The notes beneath the pieces were generated by a model that searched no databases, was not told where the DNA came from, and saw only the letters and a list, made by a program, of their open reading frames with translations. A stretch of DNA of 50,214 bases from JABDKJ01 sp039028335 (GTDB lineage: Bacteria > Bacteroidota > Bacteroidia > Flavobacteriales_D > JABDKJ01): assembly GCA_039028335.1 (NCBI GenBank), contig JBCCIF010000011.1, forward strand, positions 1-50,214, read 5' to 3'. A program made the translations under genes and the position numbers. Shown here one piece after another: positions 23,009-32,557 of this stretch; position 1 is the stretch's first letter; every line of letters begins with the position of its first letter.

Positions 23009-26000
23009 ATGAAGGCATTTCTCACTCTTTTTTCTTTATTTCCTCTGTTCATAATTGCCCAAATTAATTTACCAGAGGGATTTACGGTAGAAACGGTTGT
23101 TACTGGTATTCAGAATTCGACATCTATAACCATAAGCCCAGATGATCGACTCTTTGTGACAGAGAAGTCAGGTAATATCCGAGTAATTCAGGATGGCGAA
23201 CTTTTACCGGATCCTCTCTATTCAGTAGAAACGGAAACCTTTGTTGAAAGGGGATTATTGAATATCGTCCTTCATCCGGACTTTCCTGTTGACCCAAAGA
23301 TGTATCTTTTTTATACTGTTCCGAATGTCAATCATAATCGGATTTTGCGTATTGAGGCCAATGGGAATAGTGCTGTGTTAGGAAGTGACAGCATTATCAT
23401 GGATCTTTCACCAATGTCTTCTTTCCACCACAATGGCGGGGGAATGGTCATCGATGATGAAAATCATTTGATCGTTTCTTGCGGAGATGGAACCAATGCT
23501 CCTCAAGCTCAGGCATTGACGACAACGAATGGAAAACTTCTTCGGATGAATTTGGATGGAACAATCCCAACTGATAATCCATTTTACAACGAGACCACCG
23601 GAAATGTGAGAGCAACTTTAGCTGGAGGCCTTAGAAATCCATTTACTATGGCTAGAAATGTGAATACCGGAAAGACCTTTTTTAATGATGTGGGTAGTTT
23701 TATGTTTGAAGAGGTCAATGAAGTAGATGGAGTTGCTAACTACGGATGGCCAATCGTTGAAGGACCTATTCAGGGCCAAACCCCTCCTGATAATTATACC
23801 GATCCTGTATTAGCTTACGATCACAGTGAAGGTTGTGCAGCTGTTGGAGCAGCCTTTTATGATCCTGAGGAAATGACCTTTCCAGAAGAATACCATGATA
23901 AATACCTTTTCATGGATTACTGCGAAGGATTTATACGCGTTATGGATCCTGTGACCTATGAGTATTTCGAAATGCTGAACGGACTCTTTTTCCCAGTTGA
24001 TTTGGAGGTCGATCATCATGGAGATATTTTTGTTTTGCAACAAAACGGCACGGTGCTTAAGATTAGCTTTTCCGGAACGGGCGAGCCTTTTATCATCAAT
24101 CAATCTTCTGATGTAGTAATGGCGGTTGGCGAAGACCTTGAACTTCAGGTTAACCAGGGTGGATTAGATCCTTTCACCTTTCTTTGGTATGAAAACGGAA
24201 ATCTATTAACAAATCAAACAAGCAACACCTTATCAATCGAGAATTTGACACTTGCCCAAAACGGCAATCAATATTATTGCCATGTATTTAATGATCTTGG
24301 CGATGTAGTATCGCAAACGATCAATTTGACCGTGGTCGATGGCGATAGGCCACAGGTTAGTATAGGATCTCCCGATCCCTCAATTCTATACTCTGGAGGA
24401 GATATAATGAATCTCACAGCGACCGCAAACGATACAGAAGATGGAATAATCGACCCGAATAGCGTAGTTTGGATAGTAGATTTTCACCATAATGTACATA
24501 CTCATCCCGTAATAGGTCCGGTTGACAATATTGACAATACAAATATTGAGATACCGACAATTGGAGAATTGGATACCGATGTTTTTTATCGTCTTATCGC
24601 CCAGGTTACAGATAGCGATGGTTTGAGTGATGCAGATACGGTGGATGTGCTGCCTGAAATGGTGCAGATAACTATCGATACAGATATTGGAGTCATTGAT
24701 TTCGCTGCAGATGAGATGACCATAAGTACCGGAGAATCTTTTCCAAGTGTCAAAGGCATGCAGAGATCGCTACAGGCCCCTGAGCTTTTCGTATCAAACA
24801 ATACACTTTATCAATTCAATAATTGGGAAAACGGAACTGAAGAGCTAACTCAAATCTATTCGTCTGTGGATACGCTCATAGAAGCTTCCTACTCAGAACT
24901 GCATGAGTATATCCTTGGAGAGAATACCGAAAATGTCATTGGAACTTATTTTCTCGGAACAGGAAATAACAAAACGTATTACGACAGTTTTTTGTTGGAT
25001 GAAGTAAATGAGAATTACGGAAATGGAAACCCTGTAGCTAATACAATGCCGACAGACAGCTTTGGTGTCAAGTATCAAGGAAAATTATTAGCGCCATACA
25101 CCGGTCAGTACACGATCTATTTGTTTCACGATGGATTTGCCTCTTTGAGCACAAATAACGTTGAAATATTAAGCAATACCTTCCCGGATGGCGTAAGAGA
25201 TACGGTTTCAACTCAAGTATTTTTGGAAGCAGGTCAATCCTATAATTTTGAAATCAATTACGAGCATTATTTCAATAAATCCCGCTTAAGATTTTCATGG
25301 AGCTTCTCGGCTATCAATGAGGTTATAATTCCAGCTGAACAGCTCTATTTTCCCGATTTGGACATGGCCTTGAGCAATCAAGCAAATTCGAGCGAAACCC
25401 TTTTTGCAAATGACGAAGTCACGTATACCATCGATGTGCAAAATCAGGGCGCCACTGATATTCGCTCTTCGGTAATAAAATATCATTTGCCTGATGGCAT
25501 TGTTATGTCTGATCCAGATTGGAACCCGGATGGAACATATGAATTAGGATATCTCGAAGCTTACGAAAGTACAAGCGTAGAATTAACGTTGACGCTCGAT
25601 CCTTTATTCGAAGGCAGTGAATTAATTACATATGCCGAAATCGCATCGCAAACCAATGGAGGAGGAATAAATGACTTGGATTCAACGAATGATGAAGATC
25701 CCTTTAATGATGCTGGAGGTGCTCCTGGGACAGATTCGGATAATTCAATCGAAGGGGATGGCTCAGGAAATCCCGGAGATGATCAGGCTGCTACTGATGA
25801 AGATGATCACGATCCAGAGCTCTTAAAGGTGTGCAATATTATGGATATTCCGACTGGTTTAGAATCAATAGAATCACCTCCACCAGATAATAATCCAAAT
25901 TTATGGTTGCTCAAATGGGACCCCGTTCCAGCCTCAACGGTTTGCCAAGTACAAGGTTCTCAAGCAGGTAGCTCGGCTACTAGTTCGCTTTTGGTATATG

Positions 26001-26422
26001 GAGATGAGCCTTCTGAGAAAATCATTTTTGCCCAATTGCTCGATCCTGGACAGACTTATCAATGGCGAGTGAGATGCGCATGTTCAATTGGTCCATTAAT
26101 TGCGAGTGGATTTTCAGATTATGATTTCTTCACTATTCCCTCAGTTACCTTATTGGGCAATGAAGAATTAGACGGGAGCCAAGGTCAAAATGTATTTAGC
26201 CTGAGTCCAAATCCAACAAATGGAAATGTATTGCTCGAAACTAGTTTGCCTGATTACACTATCCATATATACTCAGTTGCGGGAGACTTAGTCTTTAGTG
26301 AGGACAGCAAATTAAATGGGCCGCAAGAGTTCTTAGATTTGAATTTGATTCCTGGATTGTACATTGTTAAAGTATCCAATACAGATGGATATTTGACGAA
26401 GAAATTGATCGTGAAAGAATAA
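23009..26422 (+). CDS. Secreted PQQ-type sugar dehydrogenase-like protein with PA14 and T9SS domains
   Basis: A 1137-residue multidomain secreted protein. In order: signal peptide (1-17); glucose/sorbosone dehydrogenase-type six-blade propeller (about 20-350) with HHNGGGM, which holds the likely catalytic His, and GGLRNPFTMA; an Ig-like domain (about 360-440); a PKD/cadherin-like domain (about 445-560); a PA14-like domain (about 630-770, KYQGKLLAPYTGQYTIYLF); a DUF11-like repeat with an acidic Asp/Gly-rich stretch (775-935); a fibronectin-like region (945-1045); and a T9SS type A sorting domain (about 1060-1137). The plan suggests a surface enzyme that oxidises sugars with PQQ while the other domains bind glycans. 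No PQQ synthesis gene is in the window. A terminator follows directly. Confidence 0.88.
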   Translation: MKAFLTLFSLFPLFIIAQINLPEGFTVETVVTGIQNSTSITISPDDRLFVTEKSGNIRVIQDGELLPDPLYSVETETFVERGLLNIVLHPDFPVDPKMYLFYTVPNVNHNRILRIEANGNSAVLGSDSIIMDLSPMSSFHHNGGGMVIDDENHLIVSCGDGTNAPQAQALTTTNGKLLRMNLDGTIPTDNPFYNETTGNVRATLAGGLRNPFTMARNVNTGKTFFNDVGSFMFEEVNEVDGVANYGWPIVEGPIQGQTPPDNYTDPVLAYDHSEGCAAVGAAFYDPEEMTFPEEYHDKYLFMDYCEGFIRVMDPVTYEYFEMLNGLFFPVDLEVDHHGDIFVLQQNGTVLKISFSGTGEPFIINQSSDVVMAVGEDLELQVNQGGLDPFTFLWYENGNLLTNQTSNTLSIENLTLAQNGNQYYCHVFNDLGDVVSQTINLTVVDGDRPQVSIGSPDPSILYSGGDIMNLTATANDTEDGIIDPNSVVWIVDFHHNVHTHPVIGPVDNIDNTNIEIPTIGELDTDVFYRLIAQVTDSDGLSDADTVDVLPEMVQITIDTDIGVIDFAADEMTISTGESFPSVKGMQRSLQAPELFVSNNTLYQFNNWENGTEELTQIYSSVDTLIEASYSELHEYILGENTENVIGTYFLGTGNNKTYYDSFLLDEVNENYGNGNPVANTMPTDSFGVKYQGKLLAPYTGQYTIYLFHDGFASLSTNNVEILSNTFPDGVRDTVSTQVFLEAGQSYNFEINYEHYFNKSRLRFSWSFSAINEVIIPAEQLYFPDLDMALSNQANSSETLFANDEVTYTIDVQNQGATDIRSSVIKYHLPDGIVMSDPDWNPDGTYELGYLEAYESTSVELTLTLDPLFEGSELITYAEIASQTNGGGINDLDSTNDEDPFNDAGGAPGTDSDNSIEGDGSGNPGDDQAATDEDDHDPELLKVCNIMDIPTGLESIESPPPDNNPNLWLLKWDPVPASTVCQVQGSQAGSSATSSLLVYGDEPSEKIIFAQLLDPGQTYQWRVRCACSIGPLIASGFSDYDFFTIPSVTLLGNEELDGSQGQNVFSLSPNPTNGNVLLETSLPDYTIHIYSVAGDLVFSEDSKLNGPQEFLDLNLIPGLYIVKVSNTDGYLTKKLIVKE

Positions 26423-26433
26423 AAGTAGAAAGG

Positions 26434-26466
26434 GCCCTGAAAAAGTATTCAGGGCTTTTTTATTTT
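26434..26466 (+). terminator. Intrinsic terminator after the secreted dehydrogenase gene
   Basis: An eight-base perfect stem (GCCCTGAA 26434-26441 with TTCAGGGC 26448-26455, loop AAAGTA) is followed by six T residues, one A and more T. It overlaps the 3' end of the converging gene at 26449. Confidence 0.85.
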
Positions 26467-27438
26467 TTCCAAATTAAACGTGGGTTTTATTTCATTACAA
26501 GCCGAACTGTCCGATTTTGATAATGCACAATTTTTTATAATTCGACCATATTCATCTGATTTAAGAAGCATTTTGAATTTTATAGAATTGTATTTGGAAT
26601 TGTCCCAATAGCTTTCGTTTTTATTTGCAATACACGCAATAGCATCTATACCAAATTCTTTATAAAGTGAATCCACAATACAGTGACAAAGGGATGAATC
26701 ATTTATAATTTCTGAGAGTGAATTCCTACTTAAGGCCAAGTATTTATTTAGCGTTTTTGCAAGAGGTCGTCTCAAATCCAATCGACTCTCAATTGGATCG
26801 TTTTGATCAAAGCGACAAAGAAATCGATCTCCTCCTATTGGGCTAAAACCATTTATGGCTTTGTTTGAAATAAGCCATCCTTGATCTAATATCTTTGAAC
26901 CTCGAAATTCTGTAGAATCTACGGTGTATTTATAGTCAACAGAGTAACGCATTTTTTTTCGCTTATACGTTTTATTCAAGCTCACAATCTCAGCTTCTGT
27001 TTCAATCGCATTATTATAAAAATAGGTCAATTCGCTTTTACGTTTTTGATCAAAGTAAAGAGCTACTGAAATAATAGACAATGCAATAAGGATGCGAATG
27101 AGCTTATTTCCTGTGCTTCGTTCATTCCAAGGGGGTGAAACAAAAGATTCTTTCTTATTCATTATTTTGGACACAAGTCCATGCTCCTCTTCAGGCCTGA
27201 CTTTATTTAACGCCCACTTCTTCCATCTGTGAGCATACCAGTATTGGAACAAAACGAGAAAAATCAGTAACAGACTTAGTTTTAAAAGCAACCAATCATT
27301 GTTCAGTATTTCCAACTCGAATTCAAATAATTCATTGAATTGAATCGCAGCGATAATAAGTAAGCATGGGGCTATGAATATTAAGATGGTGGTATAAAAA
27401 CCAACTCTCCACAGAAATTTATGTCTATAGGTCTTCAA
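26449..27438 (-). CDS. Hypothetical membrane protein, 329 aa
   Basis: I do not recognise a named family. There are two N-terminal spans (about 12-32 and 48-66), then a third (about 110-127) after a basic loop, followed by a soluble domain. The part from about 128 to 200 (NNAIETEAEIVSLNKTYKRKKMRYSVDYKYTVD) has the strand pattern of DUF3592-like domains. The C terminus has a CHC pair and further cysteines. The start is TTG 27438; no ATG is nearby. It is 46 bases downstream of the sulfatase gene on the same strand. Confidence 0.65.
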   Translation of the reverse strand: MKTYRHKFLWRVGFYTTILIFIAPCLLIIAAIQFNELFEFELEILNNDWLLLKLSLLLIFLVLFQYWYAHRWKKWALNKVRPEEEHGLVSKIMNKKESFVSPPWNERSTGNKLIRILIALSIISVALYFDQKRKSELTYFYNNAIETEAEIVSLNKTYKRKKMRYSVDYKYTVDSTEFRGSKILDQGWLISNKAINGFSPIGGDRFLCRFDQNDPIESRLDLRRPLAKTLNKYLALSRNSLSEIINDSSLCHCIVDSLYKEFGIDAIACIANKNESYWDNSKYNSIKFKMLLKSDEYGRIIKNCALSKSDSSACNEIKPTFNLEKIKKP

Positions 27439-27484
27439 GAACTTCCTTTAGGAACTATCAATAATAGAAAATTTAGCTCATTCT

Positions 27485-28804
27485 CTATTCTCTTAATGAA
27501 TCAGCGGCAGTGCTTAATTCTTGAAATAGCGCTTGTTGCTCTGGACTTTGAATTCCAGCACTTAAGTTATTCTGTTCAAATGGATCCTCTTCGAGATTAT
27601 AGAAACGAAAACTCCCGTTGTCGCGAAGAATCAGTTTGTAATTTTTATTTCTAATTGCATAACCGCTTTGTGCAGGACTGCTAGTATTCAATACTTCGGT
27701 ATAGTTATATTCTCGTCCAATGGAAGTGCTATTTGTTAGGAGTGGGACAATACTCTGACTGTCTTCTATATTACCTGATCCGGCTCCTGTTAATTCAGCA
27801 ATCGTTGCGAAAAGGTCTACACTAGAAACGAGGTTTTCGTCTCTGTCGCCATTTCTTGTTACTCCGCTTCCAGAAATAACAAAAGGAACATTCACCCCAC
27901 CTTGTCTGAGGCTTCCTTTGCTATCATTTGAAGTATACGGAGCCTGGATGACTTGTCCGGTAGTTCCATTGTCTCCTATGAAAATGACGCAGGTATTGGC
28001 CATTTCTTCTTGAGGGATATTGTCCATGAGCCTTCCCATTTCATGATCCAGACTCTCCATCATTGCCATATAGTAAGGCAATGGATTGGCATCTATACTG
28101 GCCTGGTCTTCTGGTAAAGCACCTTGATTGTGCAAATTATCCGGAGGCAAATGAAAAGGAGTATGGGGAGCCGTGTAGGCCATCCAGCAAAACCACGGTT
28201 GATTTTGATCATTGATCCATTCAATGGCTTCATCCGTGATTTTAGTTGTGAAATACTCTGTGCTAGGCGTATTGACTCCATTTTCTGAAAATGTCCAGCT
28301 GGAGTAATCTCCAAGGCCACCTCCGATGATTCCCGCAAAGTGATCAATCCCCATTTCGTTGGGGCGATTTGGTTCTCCAGGCGATAAATGCCATTTTCCG
28401 AAGAGCCCATGTCTGTATAGATTTCCTGTTTGATCATCTATATGCTGTTGAATACTGATTTCATCAGGAGAGATTGTCCCTGCTTCTTCAACATTTAAAA
28501 CCCCTGTATGCACGCCATATTTTCCACTCAGAATAGTGGCACGAGTAGGAGCACAAATTGGATAGGACCAAGCGTTTTCGAAAGTAAGCCCCGCAGTCAT
28601 AAGAGCTTCTAAATGTGGCATGCTGGGTTTTTCTGCTCCAATTGCATATCCGGGACTGGCATCGATACCCATGTCATCGGCTATAATGAGCAAAACATTT
28701 CGATTGGTCAAAGAGGGTGCGTTGCAAGATTGGGACTCTTCATTTTTACTGCAAGAAAAAAACAGAACTGCACAGGAACAGAAAAGAACAATACGTATCA
28801 TCAT
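27485..28804 (-). CDS. Sulfatase lipoprotein (arylsulfatase family)
   Basis: An alkaline-phosphatase-fold sulfatase that hydrolyses sulfate esters. Lipobox FFSCSK puts Cys18 at the mature end. Metal-binding Asp43-Asp44 (IADDMG) and the formylglycine signature C-A-P-T-R (Cys84, Pro86, Arg88) are present, so Cys84 should be turned into formylglycine by a radical SAM or FGE-type enzyme, none of which is in the window. Other conserved parts are HGLFGKWHL and FIGDNGTTG, the latter with late metal ligands. The 439 residues are complete. Substrate could be a sulfated algal polysaccharide, but there is no adjacent glycoside hydrolase to support that. Two ATG codons in tandem start the gene. Confidence 0.92.
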   Translation of the reverse strand: MMIRIVLFCSCAVLFFSCSKNEESQSCNAPSLTNRNVLLIIADDMGIDASPGYAIGAEKPSMPHLEALMTAGLTFENAWSYPICAPTRATILSGKYGVHTGVLNVEEAGTISPDEISIQQHIDDQTGNLYRHGLFGKWHLSPGEPNRPNEMGIDHFAGIIGGGLGDYSSWTFSENGVNTPSTEYFTTKITDEAIEWINDQNQPWFCWMAYTAPHTPFHLPPDNLHNQGALPEDQASIDANPLPYYMAMMESLDHEMGRLMDNIPQEEMANTCVIFIGDNGTTGQVIQAPYTSNDSKGSLRQGGVNVPFVISGSGVTRNGDRDENLVSSVDLFATIAELTGAGSGNIEDSQSIVPLLTNSTSIGREYNYTEVLNTSSPAQSGYAIRNKNYKLILRDNGSFRFYNLEEDPFEQNNLSAGIQSPEQQALFQELSTAADSLRE

Positions 28805-28832
28805 TCTTTAGACGTAGGATGTTTGCTAAAGT

Positions 28833-30665
28833 TTAAACGACTTTAAGCAAATTGTCTTTTTTATCCACGAAATACATTTGCATTTCACCTTTTCCTTTCA
28901 CTTCTACGCTTTCTCGATCGATGAATACGAGATCGTCAGTATCTTTGATTCGCTCATATACGCTCTTGCTTATGTTGATGCGTCCTGCCTCGCTATTGCT
29001 TTCCATTCTGCTCGCGATGTTCACGGTGTCTCCCCAAATGTCATAAGCGAACTTTTTGACTCCTACAACACCGGCAACAGCAGGGCCGCAATGAATTCCA
29101 ACACGAATTTCGAAGGTGTGCTTTCCGTCCTTCTTCAATTTTGAATTGCGTTCGGACATGAACTCAAGGATTTCATGACCAGCGTTCACAACGTTTTGCA
29201 AGAATCCTGTATCTGGGACGGGGATACCACTCGCAGCCATATAGGAATCACCAATAGTCTTTATTTTTTCAAGCCCGTTTCGATAGATGATATTGTCAAA
29301 AGCAGAAAAACAGACATCTATTTCTTTAACCAATTCGACAGCTGTCATCTTTGCGCTGAGTTTAGTGAAGTCCTGGAAATCGGTAAAAAGAACGGCCACC
29401 TCTTCAAATCGAACCGCATTGACTCTGCCTTTTTCTTTTAATTCTTCGGCTATCTTTTTTGGCAGGATATTTAGAAGCAAATTATCCCCTCTCTCTTTTT
29501 CTTTTTGAATTTCTTTCTTCTGTTTAAGAATGACACGCATCCTATTGAAGAGCACTATAGAAAAAATCAGTACAACAGCTGCGATAATGAATCCAACTGT
29601 TTTTAGAAAACCTTGCCTTTCTAATTTTGCAGCCATTTCTGCATCTTTTTTAGCTTGAGCAATTTTGTTTTCATTCATTTCTCTATCAAAAACAATTCCT
29701 TGAATTCGTTTTGTTTTTTCAGAGGATGCAATTATGGAATTGATTTCAATTTGTTTTTGCATGTGTGCAATGACCGAATCAGAGAGCCCCTTTTCAGCAT
29801 ATGCATTTGTCAATAGTGTATGCGCACGCAACAAATGTTCATCAACAAAAGATCCTTGATTCGCGAAAAAGACGCATTCATTCGCATATTGAATTGACGA
29901 ATCCAGTTCATTTTGAACGCTAAATATCTCTGCGACATTCAAACAAGATCTTCTGGGGTTCCATCCAGCTGCGATGGAATAGGGAAGGCTTTGTTTAGAA
30001 TAATGAAGGCTATTGTTGAGGTCGTTTGACATGCGATATAGAATCGCCATTTGATTTCCGGTCACTGCAATTTGAAAAGTATCTCTCGAACTCAAGGCAA
30101 TGCCGTATGCTTTGCCTACATAGTGTAATCCGCTGTCAACTTGATTTATTTTGATGTAGGTTTCTCCAATATCTGACAAGATGCTAATATCGAAGTTCTC
30201 AATCCCCATCGCATCTGCATATTTCTTTGCTTTTTTGAAATTTTCTATGGACTGTTCAGGCTCATTGAGCTCCCAATAAACATAACCGATTGAAGATAGT
30301 GTGGTGAAATTCCAAAAGCTGTCATCGTGCTTTTCAATTTCTTCATTGGCTTCAAAGAGATATTCTAAGGACTCTGGACCATAACCTTGATATAGCAAAC
30401 ATAAGCCAGCTTCTGAAAGGCATTTTGCTCTTCCGAAGGCATATCCGATTGAGTCTGCCAATTCGATACCCATTTCAGCAAAATTCAGTGCTTTTCCAGC
30501 ATCAGACCATACATAATTATAGGAGAGATCCGCGTAGATATCAACTAAGCGTTCACCACTTGGTTTATTTGCTAATTCTGCTTCGAGGACCTCTTTATCT
30601 TTAGGTTGAGCCCACAATGGACTTGCCAGAAATAGGAATAATCCGATATAAATGGTTTTGGTCAT
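28833..30665 (-). CDS. Membrane-anchored TPR protein with class III adenylate cyclase domain
   Basis: A sensor cyclase of 610 residues. Signal peptide 1-19; TPR repeats in the periplasm (about 35-310); coiled-coil 325-350; one span (about 353-373); linker helix 374-412 with LLLNILPKKIAEELK, the usual cyclase lead-in; catalytic domain 418-600. All key residues of an adenylate cyclase are visible: metal ligands Asp429 and Asp473, purine-selecting Lys469 and Asp542, and Asn549 and Arg553 for the transition state. The Lys/Asp pair points to ATP rather than GTP. It resembles the TPR-cyclases frequent in Bacteroidota. Signal and cAMP target are unknown. The next gene, the sulfatase, starts 28 bases on, with its own likely promoter. 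Confidence 0.92.
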   Translation of the reverse strand: MTKTIYIGLFLFLASPLWAQPKDKEVLEAELANKPSGERLVDIYADLSYNYVWSDAGKALNFAEMGIELADSIGYAFGRAKCLSEAGLCLLYQGYGPESLEYLFEANEEIEKHDDSFWNFTTLSSIGYVYWELNEPEQSIENFKKAKKYADAMGIENFDISILSDIGETYIKINQVDSGLHYVGKAYGIALSSRDTFQIAVTGNQMAILYRMSNDLNNSLHYSKQSLPYSIAAGWNPRRSCLNVAEIFSVQNELDSSIQYANECVFFANQGSFVDEHLLRAHTLLTNAYAEKGLSDSVIAHMQKQIEINSIIASSEKTKRIQGIVFDREMNENKIAQAKKDAEMAAKLERQGFLKTVGFIIAAVVLIFSIVLFNRMRVILKQKKEIQKEKERGDNLLLNILPKKIAEELKEKGRVNAVRFEEVAVLFTDFQDFTKLSAKMTAVELVKEIDVCFSAFDNIIYRNGLEKIKTIGDSYMAASGIPVPDTGFLQNVVNAGHEILEFMSERNSKLKKDGKHTFEIRVGIHCGPAVAGVVGVKKFAYDIWGDTVNIASRMESNSEAGRINISKSVYERIKDTDDLVFIDRESVEVKGKGEMQMYFVDKKDNLLKVV

Positions 30666-30833
30666 ACAGTGCTTGGTAGGGGAAAATATAAAATTCTTCC
30701 GTGATCTGAGAACGATTGGCTTTTATTTTCAAGCGTTGATAGACCGATTGCCACGCTCCCGAGCGTCTAAAGATAGAATATGTGAAGGCGGTCAAATGCG
30801 TATTTGATTCAATACTCTTGTTTTAATCTATTG

Positions 30834-31517
30834 TCAAGACTTGAATCTTCGACTAAAATAGAGATTCAATCCAAATTGAATATTCTGCATGCCGAATTCG
30901 AAAAGTATCGATTGGTCCTCATTGCTATTTTCTATTCCGCCATTGCTCGTGAATTTTTCTCGTTGATAGGTATAGCCCAAAAATCCAAATTGACTGTTAA
31001 TAGCTATCCGGTCTGATAAAAAGTAAATCAGACCCGGAGAACAACCAATACTGGAATTCACAACATTGCGATCATTTGATCCTCCAAAAGGTTCGAGACT
31101 TATTGGATCTATTGGGATTAAACGTGCTTTTCCAATACCGAAGGAAGCTTCGCAATTAACAAAACCAGCGAACTTCTCAGAAATCCTCTTATGTGGCCGG
31201 AAAAAGACAGAACCGAATAAATTGTAATTGTCAGAGGTTTTTACTTTCACATCTGAACCCACTTTTCCGATTTGCTTTTCAAAACCAATACCAGCTCCCA
31301 ATGCACTATTTTTTGAAATGAACGTCCCGTATTTGGGATGTATGCGAAACTCGATTAACTCAAAATCCTGATCGGTGTTGGTGTTTGCTGATTCCGAATT
31401 TCGAGAATTTTGACGAAAACTTAAATCCAATTCTCCGAATGAGTCATTGATCTCGAACTGTGCACTGATAGAAGAATAAAGAAACAGACACAAAATGAAG
31501 GTGTAGGCTTTTATCAT
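30834..31517 (-). CDS. Outer membrane beta-barrel protein (hypothetical)
   Basis: A 227-residue exported protein: signal peptide 1-19 (ending SISAQ), then alternating amphipathic strands that finish with a Phe-rich strand (GLNLYFSRRF), as expected for a small outer membrane barrel of the OmpA/OmpW-like or PorT-like type. The family cannot be named safely. It stands alone between the cyclase and the GSCFA gene. Confidence 0.72.
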   Translation of the reverse strand: MIKAYTFILCLFLYSSISAQFEINDSFGELDLSFRQNSRNSESANTNTDQDFELIEFRIHPKYGTFISKNSALGAGIGFEKQIGKVGSDVKVKTSDNYNLFGSVFFRPHKRISEKFAGFVNCEASFGIGKARLIPIDPISLEPFGGSNDRNVVNSSIGCSPGLIYFLSDRIAINSQFGFLGYTYQREKFTSNGGIENSNEDQSILFEFGMQNIQFGLNLYFSRRFKS

Positions 31518-31585
31518 AGCGAATTGATTAAGGAATATAGGAAACTAAACGAGCAGCCTTTCGCTATAGTATGGGCTATTTTTAC

Positions 31586-32557
31586 CTATTCTTGGAATAG
31601 AAAGGAAAATTTGTTTTTAAGCACTTGAGACTTCTCCTCATATTGCCGAAAATGATCAATTTCACTTGTTGATCGATGCCCTTTTAGTCGATTTAATTTT
31701 TCCTTTTCAAGGATGTAGGCCAATTGATCTTCATTAAATAAGGTCTCTTTAAACTTCTCCCAAATATATTCTATTGCTTGCGCATTTGGATGAAGCAGAT
31801 CGGAATTGAACCAACGATAATCACGTAAATCATCCATCATCAGCTCATAACTGGGGAAATAATGACAGAAAGAGAATTTTTTTTGGATCTCATGAATTGC
31901 GGTTCGTAAGATTGATTTACTCAAGGAATTGTTTTCTGGGCCTTCTTTCCAATGACGCACAGGTGAAAGTGTAAAAATTACCTCTAGTTCAGGAGAACGA
32001 TCTTTGAAGCGCTGGAGAACATCTAAAAAGTGACCAACGATTTCATTTTGTTCTAAGAGTACTTTTTTGAATTCAGCTTGTGGTACCTTATGGCAATTTG
32101 CAACAATACCATAGGATTTATGCAGATAGGCAAAGGCTGAACCGAGTGTGATAATGAGCAGTTTCGTAGATGATGATTTTTCGAATGCATTGTTCAATTC
32201 AAGATTCATCCCCTTTAGAGCTGTCACTTTATCTGGATTCGAGAAACGACCATGATGTTTCCAAGAATGCCATAGCCCTTGAGCATGTATCAGGTCCTTT
32301 TCATCTGTCCTATTATTATTAAGTAGATCTTCGATCGCTTTGGCAATGGATAAGGGATTAAAGAGTATGCCATTTGGATTGATTTGAATTGGGGATTCCA
32401 GATCGCGTAAATAGTGACCAATATTTTCAGAAAAGCACGATCCTAAGGAAAGGATTCGTGAGTTAAAGGAAATCTCAAAAGGAAATTTTTGAGGAATTAT
32501 TTCAGTTCGAAAATTAATAAGGGTCTGTTTAAAGTGCGCTAAAATCGGGAATTTCAA
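31586..32557 (-). CDS. GSCFA domain protein
   Basis: The motif RILSLGSCFSENIGHYL (about residues 34-50) defines the GSCFA family, which has an SGNH/GDSL-hydrolase-like fold; here Ser37 or the next small residue would be in the nucleophile loop. The late HPNAQAIEYIWE (around 254-265) supplies the Asp/His-like catalytic end. In the family the protein usually starts near INFRTEI; no ATG exists there. The frame gives TTG 32557, overlapping the pseudouridine synthase gene by 29 bases. It is the third gene of a trmL/RluE/GSCFA cluster. Substrate unknown. Confidence 0.9.
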   Translation of the reverse strand: MKFPILAHFKQTLINFRTEIIPQKFPFEISFNSRILSLGSCFSENIGHYLRDLESPIQINPNGILFNPLSIAKAIEDLLNNNRTDEKDLIHAQGLWHSWKHHGRFSNPDKVTALKGMNLELNNAFEKSSSTKLLIITLGSAFAYLHKSYGIVANCHKVPQAEFKKVLLEQNEIVGHFLDVLQRFKDRSPELEVIFTLSPVRHWKEGPENNSLSKSILRTAIHEIQKKFSFCHYFPSYELMMDDLRDYRWFNSDLLHPNAQAIEYIWEKFKETLFNEDQLAYILEKEKLNRLKGHRSTSEIDHFRQYEEKSQVLKNKFSFLFQE

